Source: Streptomyces olivochromogenes | GTDB lineage: Bacteria; Actinomycetota; Actinomycetes; Streptomycetales; Streptomycetaceae | DNA: 64,000 nt | Direction: 5' to 3' | Assembly (NCBI RefSeq): GCF_021538895.1 | Contig: NZ_JADDRL010000001.1 | Location: 62,001 to 126,000 of the forward strand | Shown: positions 16,329 to 24,989 of the stretch, in pieces | Position numbering within the stretch: the first letter of the stretch is position 1 | How the letters are laid out: every line of letters starts with the position of its first letter | Translations under genes and position numbers: made by a program | Notes under the pieces: model-generated | Seen by the model: only the letters and a program-made list of their open reading frames with translations | Databases searched by the model: none | Told to the model about the DNA's origin: nothing

Positions 16329-16927
16329 CCACCACCCATGGCGGCCAGGACGAGACCGTCCCCGTCGCGCTGCGCACCGAGGCGCTTGAGCAACTGCTCA
16401 CCGAACGGGGCCTGATCGACCCGAAGGTGATGAACGGGATCATCACCGAGTACGAGACCAACGTGGGCCCGCTCAACGGGGCAAAGGTGGTCGCCAAGGC
16501 GTGGACCGACCCCGACTACCGGCAGCGCCTGCTCCAGGACGGAACCGCGGCCATCAAGGAACTGGGCTTCTCGGGGCCACAGGGCGAACACATCGTCGTC
16601 GTGGAGAACACACCGACCACCCACAACCTGGTGGTGTGCACGCTGTGCTCCTGTTACCCGTGGCCGGTGCTCGGCCTGCCGCCGAGCTGGTACAAGGACC
16701 CCGCCTACCGTGCGCGAGTGGTGAGGGAGCCGCGCACGGTGCTGTCCGAGATGGGACTCGAACTCGACGACGACGTGCAGATCACCGTCCGGGACTCCAC
16801 CAGCGAGGTGCGCTGGCTGGTGCTGCCCGAGCGGCCGGCCGGTACCGAGCACCTCGCCGAGGAAGAACTCGTGCCGCTGGTGACCCGGGACGCGATGGTC
16901 GGCGTGGCCAAGGTGGAGGCACCGTGA
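16325..16927 (+). CDS. nthA: nitrile hydratase alpha subunit, cobalt type
   Basis: A 200-residue catalytic subunit. The metal claw is C105-T-L-C108-S-C110. Thr in the second position is the pattern of non-corrin cobalt enzymes (iron enzymes have Ser). Two claw cysteines are expected to be oxidised to sulfinic and sulfenic acid. Other family marks are [22 protein letters not shown] and [23 protein letters not shown]. It overlaps nthB by four bases and the activator gene by four bases. The product amide should be handled by an amidase, and none is in the window. Confidence 0.95.
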   Translation: MTTTHGGQDETVPVALRTEALEQLLTERGLIDPKVMNGIITEYETNVGPLNGAKVVAKAWTDPDYRQRLLQDGTAAIKELGFSGPQGEHIVVVENTPTTHNLVVCTLCSCYPWPVLGLPPSWYKDPAYRARVVREPRTVLSEMGLELDDDVQITVRDSTSEVRWLVLPERPAGTEHLAEEELVPLVTRDAMVGVAKVEAP

Positions 16928-17286
16928 GCGCGCCGCTGGACATCGCGGGACCGGCCGCGCCGCCTCGCTCAAACGGTGAGCTGGTGTTCGCCGAGCCGTG
17001 GGAAAGCCGTGCCTTCGGAATGGCCGTGACGCTGTACGAGTCGGGCGCCTTCACCTGGCCTGAATTCCAGGCCGCGCTCATCGCCCGGATCGCGGCGTGG
17101 GAGGCTTCGGCGGCGGACGAGCCGTACCACTACTACCGACTCTGGCTGGCCGCCCTGGAGGACGTACTCGCCGACCTGCGCGCCGTGTCCACGGACGAGA
17201 TCACGACCCGCACCCAAGACCTGGCACAACGTCCTCCGGGCCACGACCACCATGACCACGACGAGCATCACGATCACCCGCACTGA
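16924..17286 (+). CDS. nitrile hydratase accessory (activator) protein with His-rich tail
   Basis: A 120-residue protein of the P14K/epsilon activator family that helps insert metal into the alpha subunit. [31 protein letters not shown] echoes the beta-subunit N-terminal domain, as known for these activators. The end is remarkable: eight histidines in the last fifteen residues, mixed with Asp, a likely cobalt or nickel binding tail. The GTG start at 16924 overlaps the alpha stop. No cobalt transporter gene follows, so this tail may partly make up for delivery. Confidence 0.88.
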   Translation: MSAPLDIAGPAAPPRSNGELVFAEPWESRAFGMAVTLYESGAFTWPEFQAALIARIAAWEASAADEPYHYYRLWLAALEDVLADLRAVSTDEITTRTQDLAQRPPGHDHHDHDEHHDHPH

Positions 17287-17373
17287 CCCACAGCCCAGGC
17301 GCCACCGTGCCATGACGTGGTGGAGGGCGGGTAGGGAGGCAAGGGACTGCCCGGACCGGTAGCGGAGGACAGC

Positions 17374-18066
17374 ATGGACACGGACTGGCGTACGTTCGCC
17401 GAGCAGATGGCGACCATGGCACGTGACCTGCTGGCGCAGGAGTCGGTACAGGCCACTTTGGAGCGGATCACCCACTCCGCCACCGAACTGGTCGACGGCT
17501 GCGATGCCGCCGGCATTCTGGTCCTGCGCGGCACACGCGTGGAGACTCTCGCCCCGACCGACCAGGTGGTCATCGACAGCGACCAGCTCCAGGAGCGGCT
17601 GCGCCAGGGACCGTGCTTCGAAGCGGCCCGCGACCATCGCGACGACCGCGTCTTCAGGATCGCCGACTTCACCACCGCGGAGCCGCGCTGGCCCGACTAC
17701 GCGTCCCAGGCACGCCGGCTGCACCTGGGCAGCATGATGGGCTTCCTGCTGTTCACTGAGGACGAGGACCTCGGCGCGCTCAACATCTACTCCCGCAGGC
17801 CCGGCGCGTTCACCGGCACCAGCGAGACCGCCGGCTGGCTGCTGGCCTCCCACGCCGCGGTCGCCTTCTCGAGCGCCCGCACCCACGCCCAGTTGGAACG
17901 GGCCGTGGCCACCCGCCACACCATCGGAGAAGCCATGGGCATCCTCATGGGCAGCCGGAACCTGACCGAGGAGCAGGCCTTCGACGTGCTGCGGCGCTAC
18001 TCGCAGGAGACCAACACCAAACTCCGCGACGTCGCCGGCCGCATCTGCGAGACCGGCACCCTGTGA
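17374..18066 (+). CDS. GAF and ANTAR domain regulator
   Basis: A 230-residue protein with an N-terminal GAF sensor domain (about residues 15-155) and a C-terminal ANTAR domain (about 165-225: RAVATRHTIGEAMGILMG, then LTEEQAFDVLRRYSQ and TKLRDVAGRI). ANTAR domains bind RNA hairpins and prevent early termination, as AmiR does in the Pseudomonas amidase operon. GGAGG lies 4-7 bases before the ATG. It follows the nitrile hydratase operon by 87 bases on the same strand. A link to nitrile or amide metabolism is possible, but such proteins are abundant in Streptomyces. Confidence 0.88.
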   Translation: MDTDWRTFAEQMATMARDLLAQESVQATLERITHSATELVDGCDAAGILVLRGTRVETLAPTDQVVIDSDQLQERLRQGPCFEAARDHRDDRVFRIADFTTAEPRWPDYASQARRLHLGSMMGFLLFTEDEDLGALNIYSRRPGAFTGTSETAGWLLASHAAVAFSSARTHAQLERAVATRHTIGEAMGILMGSRNLTEEQAFDVLRRYSQETNTKLRDVAGRICETGTL

Positions 18067-18078
18067 CCGACGTACGGC

Positions 18079-18113
18079 GGTTCCCCCAGCACGTTGCCTG
18101 GACCGGGGGAACC
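18079..18113. terminator. hairpin between convergent genes
   Basis: GGTTCCCCC (18079-18087) pairs with GGGGGAACC (18105-18113), a perfect 9-bp stem. It lies 12 bases after the GAF-ANTAR stop and ahead of the end of the convergent SPFH gene. Confidence 0.6.
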
Positions 18114-18234
18114 TCAGCCGGGCCGGCCCCCAGGGGACCGCCGCCGACCCGGCCTGCCGACAGAGTCCCCCGTGCCACGCGGCTCAGACATGCCCCCCGC
18201 CTCGATGGCCCTGTCGGCTTGGCCGAGGTGCCGA

Positions 18235-19122
18235 CTAGTTCTTGCTGTTGTTCACGATGACCGGCGTGCCGCCCGAGTCCGTGCCGCACGGCACCGCGTA
18301 CACCGGGTTGGCCTTGGCGGCCTCCCTGTAGGCATCCAGGCACTGGTTGTAGAGCACCTTGTCGCTCAGGGACTTCTCGATGATCTTGTTGGCGCGGGCG
18401 ATGCCCTCCGCCTCGATCCGCTTGCGCTCCGACTCCGCCTTGGCCGTGCGCGACGCCTCGACGGCCCGCTCGGTGGCCTGCTCCTGCTGGATCTTCTTGT
18501 CGATCTGATCCTGCAGCTTGTCCGACGGCCTCACATTGCGCAGGTTGACGGCCGTGACGTCGATCCCGCGCGGCGCCAGGCGCTCCTTGATGAGACGTTC
18601 GATCTCCGAGCCGATCTGCTCGCGGGCGGAGGCGTAGCCCTCCTCGCTGGTGTGCTTCGCGAAGACGTTGCGGATGATCTCGCGGCTGTCCGGCAGCACC
18701 AGGCGCGCCTGGATGGCATCCTCACTGCCCGCCAGCCGGTACAGCTCGACCGCCTTCCCCGGAATGACGGCCCACTTGATGGTGACGTCCGCGTAGAGCA
18801 CACCACCCTGCGAGGAGCGGACCTCGACCACGTCCTTGTCATACAGGTTGAGGTCCACCGGACGGGTGGAATACGACGTGACCTCGGTGAACGGCGACTT
18901 CACGTGGATGCCGGACGTGAGCGGCGTGCCGACCTTGCCGAAGGTCACCGGAACGCCGACCTCGTAGGCGCTCACGACATAGACGCACGCGAAGACGCCG
19001 GCGAGCACGCCCGCCACGGCGCTGAGCACGGCCCCGAGCTTCCAACTCCCGGCCGAGCGTGCGCGACCGACGAGGAAGAGCACGACCGCCGCTATGAGCA
19101 GCAGGATGGACAGCACGAACAC
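18235..19122 (-). CDS. SPFH/Band 7 (prohibitin-type) membrane protein
   Basis: A 295-residue membrane scaffold protein. Two hydrophobic segments (about residues 2-18 and 32-52) precede an SPFH domain (about 55-210: GVPVTFGKVGTPLTSGIHVKSPFTEV and VDVTIKWAV-like strands). A charged coiled coil follows (KKIQQEQATERAVEASRTAK, to about 250), and a short C-terminal part contains a Cys pair. Start GTG 19122 has GGAGGGGG just upstream. Prohibitin-like proteins organise membrane microdomains or regulate proteases. No NfeD partner is adjacent. Confidence 0.88.
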   Translation of the reverse strand: MFVLSILLLIAAVVLFLVGRARSAGSWKLGAVLSAVAGVLAGVFACVYVVSAYEVGVPVTFGKVGTPLTSGIHVKSPFTEVTSYSTRPVDLNLYDKDVVEVRSSQGGVLYADVTIKWAVIPGKAVELYRLAGSEDAIQARLVLPDSREIIRNVFAKHTSEEGYASAREQIGSEIERLIKERLAPRGIDVTAVNLRNVRPSDKLQDQIDKKIQQEQATERAVEASRTAKAESERKRIEAEGIARANKIIEKSLSDKVLYNQCLDAYREAAKANPVYAVPCGTDSGGTPVIVNNSKN

Positions 19123-19405
19123 AGGTTCCCCCTCCGGAAACGGTCTGCTCCGCCTCGGGCGCGACCGGTAGCGCATGGTAACGAGCCCCGGTGACCATCC
19201 CGTACGCGACCCCTGTGGGTCGTTCGGAACGGTGCGGATCACGCAACCCGCCAGCCGGAGACGGGAAGACGGCGCGGATGCGGCAAGCGGTGGTGCGCCG
19301 CGCCCTGCGGGGCGCACCACCGGCGGGGACCGGAGTAGGGTCGGGCATGGTGATGCAGCGCTCCCCCGGTGCGAGCAACGCGCCGGGGAACGTGGCCGAT
19401 TGGGG

Positions 19406-20299
19406 TCAGTGGCCGGCGGCAGCCGCGTACGACCCGGAGCGCAGCTCGTCCAGGAGGCTGGGCTCGGACGGCTTCCAGCCGAGCAGTTGCTCGGCGCGGG
19501 AGGGATCCATCAGGGAGGAGCGGGTGAGCACTCCGGCGAAGGGGCCCATCTTCTGCTGGGCCTGCTCCATGGTGATGGACAGCGCGCGGCCGTCGGTGAT
19601 GTGGGCCACCGCCTCGACGATCTCCCGCATGGAGGCACCGCTCCGGGATGCGGCGTTGACGACAAGTCGCGGCTCGGCCCTGGTCAGCGCGGCGACATAC
19701 AGCCGGGCGAGGTCGTCGACGTGCACCGAGCTCCACTCGTTGCTGCCGTCGCCGATGTAGGCGGTGACTCCCTGCTCCCGGGCGTTCGCGATCAGCCCCT
19801 GGAGCAGCGCGGTGCCGCCTCGTCCGTAGATCAGCGCGGCCCTGATCACCGTGACCGCCGGCCCCTCGGCAGCCAGTACCTGTCGCTCGCCCAGCACTTT
19901 GTAGGGCTGGGCCGACAGTTCGGGTTCCGCCAGGGTGTCCTCGTCGGCCGCTACTCCATGTCCGTCGGGGTAGACGAGACCTGTGCTGGTGTAGACGAAC
20001 GGATTGCCCGGCTTCAGCCCGGCGAGCAAGGCCGCGAGCGCGGGCTGCTCCACCTCGTGCATGGCCGGATGGGTGAAGTCCACCGCGGCGTGTACGACCG
20101 CGTCGGCTTCCTCGGCGGCGAGGCGGAGCGTGTCGGTGTCCGCGAGGCTCCCGGGCACCGCCTCCGCGCCCAGCTTCGTGACTCGGTCGCGCGCCGCGAG
20201 GGATCGGGCCAGTGCCTTCACCTGGTGACCGGAGGCGATCAGATGCTCGGTGACGACCCCGCCGAGGTAGCCGCTCGCGCCTGTCAGAAAGATCCGCAT
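19406..20299 (-). CDS. NAD-dependent epimerase/dehydratase family protein
   Basis: A 297-residue extended SDR. MRIFLTGASGYLGGVVTEHL gives the cofactor-binding strand and glycine loop, then VVHAAVDF, YTSTGLVYP and PYKVLGERQVLAAEG (Tyr-x-x-x-Gly, not the usual YxxxK; K follows Y by one). The altered catalytic motif may mean a changed or lost activity. The ATG at 20299 has AAGGA 7 bases upstream. It is divergent from an MmyB-like regulator at 20443, which probably controls it. Confidence 0.82.
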   Translation of the reverse strand: MRIFLTGASGYLGGVVTEHLIASGHQVKALARSLAARDRVTKLGAEAVPGSLADTDTLRLAAEEADAVVHAAVDFTHPAMHEVEQPALAALLAGLKPGNPFVYTSTGLVYPDGHGVAADEDTLAEPELSAQPYKVLGERQVLAAEGPAVTVIRAALIYGRGGTALLQGLIANAREQGVTAYIGDGSNEWSSVHVDDLARLYVAALTRAEPRLVVNAASRSGASMREIVEAVAHITDGRALSITMEQAQQKMGPFAGVLTRSSLMDPSRAEQLLGWKPSEPSLLDELRSGSYAAAAGH

Positions 20300-20442
20300 G
20301 ATCATGTCCTTCGTTGTCAACGGCGGCCGTCGGTTGCCGGGCCACCGCTGATCAGCGTTCAGGGCCGGCGAGGGCTTATCCAGGGACTGCCGGTCCGTGG
20401 CTGACCGCCGACCGCGGCGAGGCGAGGCCGTAACGTGGAGCC

Positions 20443-21294
20443 ATGGACAAGCACGCGCTGGCCGCCTTCCTGCGAAACCGGCGAGAGCAGATTCGGCCGG
20501 AGGATGTCGGTCTGCCGCGGGGGCCCCGGCGCCGCACGCCGGGGCTGCGGCGGGAGGAGGTCGCCCAGCTCGCTCATATCTCCACGGACCACTACAGCCG
20601 CCTGGAGCAGGCCCGTGGGCGGCACCCCTCGCGCCAGGTGCTCCAAGGGATCTCCCGTGCGCTGCGCCTGTCCGATCAGGAACGGGCACATCTCTTCTCC
20701 CTGGCCGGTGAGTTGGAGCACGATCGGGACCGGCTGCCGTCGCGCGAGGTCGCCCCCTCCACCACCGCCCTGTTGGAACGCCTCGCCGACACACCCGCGC
20801 TCGTGGTGGACAACACCTGCCAGATCATCGCGTGGAACCCGCTGGCCGCCGCCCTCTTCGAGGACTTCTCGGCCGTTCGGGCTTCGGACCGCAACATCCT
20901 GCGCCGTATCTTCCTGCGGACGGACGGTGATGGCGACGCGTTCGGGATCACCGATCGCGGGCGCCTGTTGACGAGTGCCGTCAGCTATCTGCGGGTGGCC
21001 ACCACCCAGTACCCGGACAGCGCCGAGCTTCGCTCGCTCATCGCCGAACTCCTGGCCGGCAGCACGGAGTTCGCCCAGCTCTGGAATTCCCAGCAACTCC
21101 AGATCGACCACCACGCCAAGCAGGTCTTCCACCATCCGCAAGTGGGCCGGATCGAGCTGGACTTCGACATCCTCAGCGTCCCGGACCGCGACCAGCAAGT
21201 GGTGCTCTTCACCGCCGAGCCGGGCTCCAGCGCGTACCAGAACCTGCAGCTCCTCAAGGTGATCGGCACGCAACTCATGGACGTCCCCGCCTGA
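20443..21294 (+). CDS. XRE-family regulator with MmyB-like ligand-binding domain
   Basis: A 283-residue regulator. Residues 1-80 form a Cro/C1-type helix-turn-helix (TPGLRREEVAQLAHISTDHY, then SRLEQARG and VLQGISRALRLSDQERAHL). Residues about 105-280 form the MmyB-type PAS-like domain (ALVVDNTCQIIAWNPLAAALF through QNLQLLKVIGTQ). In streptomycetes such regulators often sit divergent to one oxidoreductase gene, as here with the epimerase-like gene. A paralogue at 23265 has the same arrangement. Confidence 0.88.
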   Translation: MDKHALAAFLRNRREQIRPEDVGLPRGPRRRTPGLRREEVAQLAHISTDHYSRLEQARGRHPSRQVLQGISRALRLSDQERAHLFSLAGELEHDRDRLPSREVAPSTTALLERLADTPALVVDNTCQIIAWNPLAAALFEDFSAVRASDRNILRRIFLRTDGDGDAFGITDRGRLLTSAVSYLRVATTQYPDSAELRSLIAELLAGSTEFAQLWNSQQLQIDHHAKQVFHHPQVGRIELDFDILSVPDRDQQVVLFTAEPGSSAYQNLQLLKVIGTQLMDVPA

Positions 21295-21426
21295 GGCCGG
21301 ACCGGTGCGGTTCTCGTCGGGATCCTGGCACGTCACGCTGCCGGGATGGACAAGGCCAGGGTCCAGTTCCAGCAGGGAGGCTGAGCGGCGCGTGGCCGGG
21401 CGGTGGCGGGCCTTGTCCGTGAGCGG

Positions 21427-22041
21427 CTACTTCACGAAGCGGTACTTCAGGTGCGTGGCGAGGGGTGTGTCGACCATTCGCACCGGCTCAAGACGTCGCA
21501 GACCGGCACCGAGTCCCTCGAAGAGCCGCAGCCCGTCGCCCAGGAGCGCGGGCACCACGTGCAGCTGCAGCTCGTCGATGAGCCCCTCGCTGAGGTACTG
21601 CTGCACCGTGCTCGCACCGCCCGCGATGTCGACGTTCTTGTCGCCTGCGGCAGCCTTCGCCTGGTCGAGGGCGCTGTGGATGCCGTCGGTGACGAAGGTG
21701 AAGGTGGTGCCGCCTTCTTTGACCAGGGTCGGCCGAGGACGGTGGGTGAGCACGAAGACCGGTGTCCGGAACGGCGGGTTGTCGCCCCAGAACGCCTCGC
21801 CCGTGTCGTACATCATCCGGCCCATGACCACCGCTCCGGTGGCGTCGAACCACTCACGCATCAGCTCGGAGTCGCGGTTCTCCTCCCCGCCGGTCATGCC
21901 CTGCCGCTGACGCCAGCTCGCCAGATTGTGGATCCACTCGAAGAGCGGCTCGGCGCCGTCGCCTCCCGGGTTGTCGATGGCGATGTCGGTGCCGGCGATG
22001 TAGCCGTCCAGGGAGATGGCCAGATCCGCGGTTACGGTCAC
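21427..22041 (-). CDS. dihydrofolate reductase family protein
   Basis: A 204-residue RibD-C/DHFR-like reductase. It contains LAISLDGYIAG, ATGAVVMGRMMYDTGEAFWG, VFVLTHRPRP, DIAGGASTVQQYLSEGLIDEL and VVPALLGDGLRLFEGL. NADPH binding is expected from the VMGR and GGAST elements, and the substrate is unknown. It is convergent with the XRE gene and upstream-independent of the aldo/keto reductase. It is only distantly similar to the 4594-5166 protein. Confidence 0.88.
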   Translation of the reverse strand: MTVTADLAISLDGYIAGTDIAIDNPGGDGAEPLFEWIHNLASWRQRQGMTGGEENRDSELMREWFDATGAVVMGRMMYDTGEAFWGDNPPFRTPVFVLTHRPRPTLVKEGGTTFTFVTDGIHSALDQAKAAAGDKNVDIAGGASTVQQYLSEGLIDELQLHVVPALLGDGLRLFEGLGAGLRRLEPVRMVDTPLATHLKYRFVK

Positions 22042-22188
22042 GATGGGACTCCTGAGCTCTGGGATGTGCTGCCTTCACTCTCACGTCGATCGAGAACGGC
22101 GGCATTCGACAAGCTCCGAACCGCTCTCCCGTAGAGGAGTCACAGGACGAGAGTGACCGGACGAGACACACGCTGACGATACGGTGGC

Positions 22189-23079
22189 TCAGCCGAAGTA
22201 GCCGGGCCCCACCGCATCGGGGTCGGGCCCGCCCCGGACCCCTGTGTCGATCGTGTCGATCGCCGCTACCTCGTCGGCCGTGAGGCCGAAGTCGAAGACG
22301 TCGAGGTTCTCCGCGATGCGGTGCGGGCGGACGGACTTCGGGATCGCCGACAGCCGGTGCTCCAGATGCCAGCGCAGGACGACCTGGGCCGCCGTCTTGC
22401 CGTAGCGGGTCGCGATGTCGGTGACAGTGGGGTGATCGAGCGGGTTCCTGCCGGCGTTGTGCCCGTCCTGCCAGTACATGTTCACCCCGCCCAGCGGAGA
22501 CCATGCCTGGGTGACCACTCCGGCCTCGGCGTCGGCCTGGCGCACCGCGCGCTGCGTGAAGTACGGGTGGAGCTCGACCTGGTTGACCGCGGGGACCACG
22601 CTGGTGCGGTCGATGAGGCGGTGCAGGTGCTCGGGCTTGTGGTTGCACACGCCGATGGCCCACACGCGGCCGTCGGCGAGCAGCTTCTCCGCCGCCTTGT
22701 ACGAGGCCACCGTGTCGTCGAACGCCGCCGGGACCGGCCAGTGGAGCAGGTAGAGGTCCAGGTGGTTCAGGCCGAGGTTGGCCAAGCTGGTGTCGAAGGC
22801 GCGCAGGGTGGTGTCGTAGCCGTAGTCGGTCAGCCACAGCTTGGTGGTGACAAAGACCTCGCCGCGGTCGATGCCGGAGCGGGTGATGCCCTCGCCGACC
22901 TCCTTCTCGTTGAAGTACGCGGCAGCGGTGTCGATCAGGCGGTAGCCCTCGCGCAGTGCGTTCGCGACCGCGTCGGCGGTCTCCTGAGGGGTGCTCTGGT
23001 AGACGCCGAGGCCCAGGGCGGGCATCTGGACGCCGTTGTTCAACGTGATCGTCGCGATCGTCGGGTTCTTGCCGGTCAT
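22189..23079 (-). CDS. aldo/keto reductase
   Basis: A 296-residue cytosolic NADPH-dependent aldehyde/ketone reductase. The catalytic set is visible: D and Y in LIDTAAAYFNEKEVG, K in TTKLWLTDYG and H in LYLLHWPVP. AIPKSVRPHRIAENLDVFDFGL is the cofactor-binding segment. The start at 23079 fits MTGKNPTIATITLNNGVQMP; the longer frame to 23175 is Pro/Arg-rich. It is divergent from the MmyB-like regulator at 23265. Confidence 0.92.
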   Translation of the reverse strand: MTGKNPTIATITLNNGVQMPALGLGVYQSTPQETADAVANALREGYRLIDTAAAYFNEKEVGEGITRSGIDRGEVFVTTKLWLTDYGYDTTLRAFDTSLANLGLNHLDLYLLHWPVPAAFDDTVASYKAAEKLLADGRVWAIGVCNHKPEHLHRLIDRTSVVPAVNQVELHPYFTQRAVRQADAEAGVVTQAWSPLGGVNMYWQDGHNAGRNPLDHPTVTDIATRYGKTAAQVVLRWHLEHRLSAIPKSVRPHRIAENLDVFDFGLTADEVAAIDTIDTGVRGGPDPDAVGPGYFG

Positions 23080-23264
23080 GGCGTTCCTCGCTTGGGAGAG
23101 GGTCGGCCGACCGGGGGGCGTACGTCCTCGAACCGGTCGGGCCCCAGGAGCGATCGGGGGGCGTGCACCATGCAACGGGAAACGGAGGTACCGGAGGAGC
23201 CTCTGCTGTGAGGGGTACTGGCAGAGTCCCCCACCCCTCGCGCGGCCTGCCTCCCCTGGTCCTC

Positions 23265-24149
23265 ATGGACAACCGGGACGCAGTCAGCGCCTTCCTCCGC
23301 TCCCGACGCGACAGGATCACCCCCGATCAGGCGGGGCTCCCCGCGTACGGTCAGCGGCGGGTCCCGGGACTGCGCAGGGGTGAGGTCGCGACGCTCGCCG
23401 GCGTGAGTGTCGAGTACTACACGCGCCTGGAGCGCGGCAATCTCAAAGGCGTCTCCGACAGCGTGCTGGACGCCCTCTCCAAGGCCCTGCGGCTCGACGA
23501 CACCGAGCGCATATACCTGTACGACCTCGCCCGCGCCGCGGGACCGGCGCCCCGGGCGCGGGCCCGGCAGCGGGAGGTCGGGCCGAAGGTACGGCCGAGC
23601 GTGGCGCGGATCGTCGAGGGGATGCCGGGGCTGCCGGCGTACGTCATGAACAACCGCCTCGACGCTCTGACGGCCAACTCGCTGGGCCGGGCCCTGTACT
23701 CGGAGGTGTATGCCGACCCGACCTGCGGGGCGAACGTCGCCCGGTTCGCGTTCCTCAATCCTGCTGCCAGGCGGTTCTACGTCGACTGGGAGCGCATGGC
23801 CCGCTTCGCCGTGGGCGCGCTGCGCGTCGAGGCGGGGAAGAACCCGTACGACCGGGAACTGTCGAACCTGATCGGTGAGCTGTCCACCCGCAGCGACTCC
23901 TTCCGCGTGCTGTGGGGCTCCCACGACGTGCATGTCTTCCGTGACAGCACGAAGCGCCTCCGCCATCCGGTCGTCGGCGACCTGGAACTCGATCAGGAGA
24001 CCATGAGCCTGCCGGACGAGAGCGGCCTGAGCGTGGTCGTCTACAGCGCGCCACCCGCGACCGCCGCCGAGGACGCCCTGAAGCTGCTGGCCAACTGGTC
24101 CGCCACGACCGGGCCGGAACGGGACGCGATATCCGAGAGCAGGTTGTGA
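23265..24149 (+). CDS. XRE-family regulator with MmyB-like ligand-binding domain
   Basis: A 294-residue regulator built like the 20443 protein: helix-turn-helix in residues 1-75 (PGLRRGEVATLAGVSVEYYT, LERGNLKGVS, LDALSKALRLDD) and an MmyB-type domain beyond about 100 (AYVMNNRLDALTANSLGRAL, then YVDWERMARFAVGALR). Upstream, CTGGCAGAGTCCCCCACCCC near 23219-23238 may be an operator element. It probably controls the divergent aldo/keto reductase gene. Confidence 0.88.
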   Translation: MDNRDAVSAFLRSRRDRITPDQAGLPAYGQRRVPGLRRGEVATLAGVSVEYYTRLERGNLKGVSDSVLDALSKALRLDDTERIYLYDLARAAGPAPRARARQREVGPKVRPSVARIVEGMPGLPAYVMNNRLDALTANSLGRALYSEVYADPTCGANVARFAFLNPAARRFYVDWERMARFAVGALRVEAGKNPYDRELSNLIGELSTRSDSFRVLWGSHDVHVFRDSTKRLRHPVVGDLELDQETMSLPDESGLSVVVYSAPPATAAEDALKLLANWSATTGPERDAISESRL

Positions 24150-24162
24150 CCGGCTCAGCCGA

Positions 24163-24525
24163 TCAACTGCCGGACGGCTCCTGGGCGCCGTAACCGTCGT
24201 CGGGGAGGCCGCGATCAGGTTCCGGGCATGGGCCGTGGGAGAAGCCCCAGACATTGACCTTGTTCAGGATCCAGTCGTCGAGCGGCGGCAAGTCGTTGCT
24301 TTCCCGGTCGGTGAAGGCGAAACCCACCCGTACGTCGTTGATCGGTTCGGTCTCCAGGCTCCGCTGGTTCGTGAGGTTCTCGTACTCCACGGTCCGCCAG
24401 CGACCGCCGGCGTCGGTGATCGCGGCGGCCAGGGCCGATTCGGTGATACGGGAATCGACCTTTCGCAGCTCACCGGGCCGGGGACCGGGGAGCTCCAGCT
24501 CCTCGAGCCAGGCTGGAATGATCAT
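24163..24525 (-). CDS. hypothetical protein
   Basis: A 120-residue protein of no recognised family. It starts MIIPAWLEELELPGPRPGEL and contains LAAAITDAGGRWRTVEYENL and DVRVGFAFTDRESNDLPPLD, with a Pro/Gly-rich tail. The balanced composition and codon bias argue for a real gene. The frame continues upstream to 24597 with an alternative start; no ribosome binding site is clear for either. It ends convergent with the XRE gene, 13 bases away. Confidence 0.5.
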   Translation of the reverse strand: MIIPAWLEELELPGPRPGELRKVDSRITESALAAAITDAGGRWRTVEYENLTNQRSLETEPINDVRVGFAFTDRESNDLPPLDDWILNKVNVWGFSHGPCPEPDRGLPDDGYGAQEPSGS

Positions 24526-24739
24526 GGAGTCCAGTCGGGCATCGTCAGAAGACCAGCTGTACCGCCAGCTCCGCCACGAAGTCCATGCGCAGATCATCGC
24601 ACTGTGCGGACAGGTGTTCTGTGGCTTGAGCGCCAGTCAGAACCCTGGCCCGCCCCAAGGGACGCGATCAGGCTCGCGCGGCGAGCCGCTGTCCCGCCCG
24701 GCTCCAAAGGCGGCAGCCGCTTAGCCCAGCTGGCTGCAT

Positions 24740-24989
24740 GTGACGGTGCTGGTCACCGAGCCATGCGGTCTCTCGTGCTTCGATGATCGCCAACGAGGTC
24801 TCCGGCCCGTCCTCGCGGCCCTGCGGAGTGGCGGCGTCGAACTCGTCGAGGTGCCCGAAGACAACCCGACCGACGAACCAGGCCTGCACTTCGTCCACTA
24901 CTGGGCCGACCGCGATCCCGTCAGGCCCGCCGCGGCCATTCACCGGGCTGTGGACGCCACCAACGTCGTACCCATCCCGGAGGAGCCCG
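24740..24989 (+). pseudogene. coding-like fragment just upstream of the P450 gene
   Basis: This frame (GTG start at 24740) reads VLVTEPCGLSCFDDRQRGLR, then PVLAALRSGGVELVEVPEDN and HFVHYWADRDPVRPAAAIHR, with strong GC bias at third positions. It runs without stop into the P450 gene in the wrong frame, so no proper gene end exists. A single frameshift near its end could let it stop in the ATGA at the P450 start. I read it as a broken or misread upstream cistron of unknown function. Confidence 0.3.
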
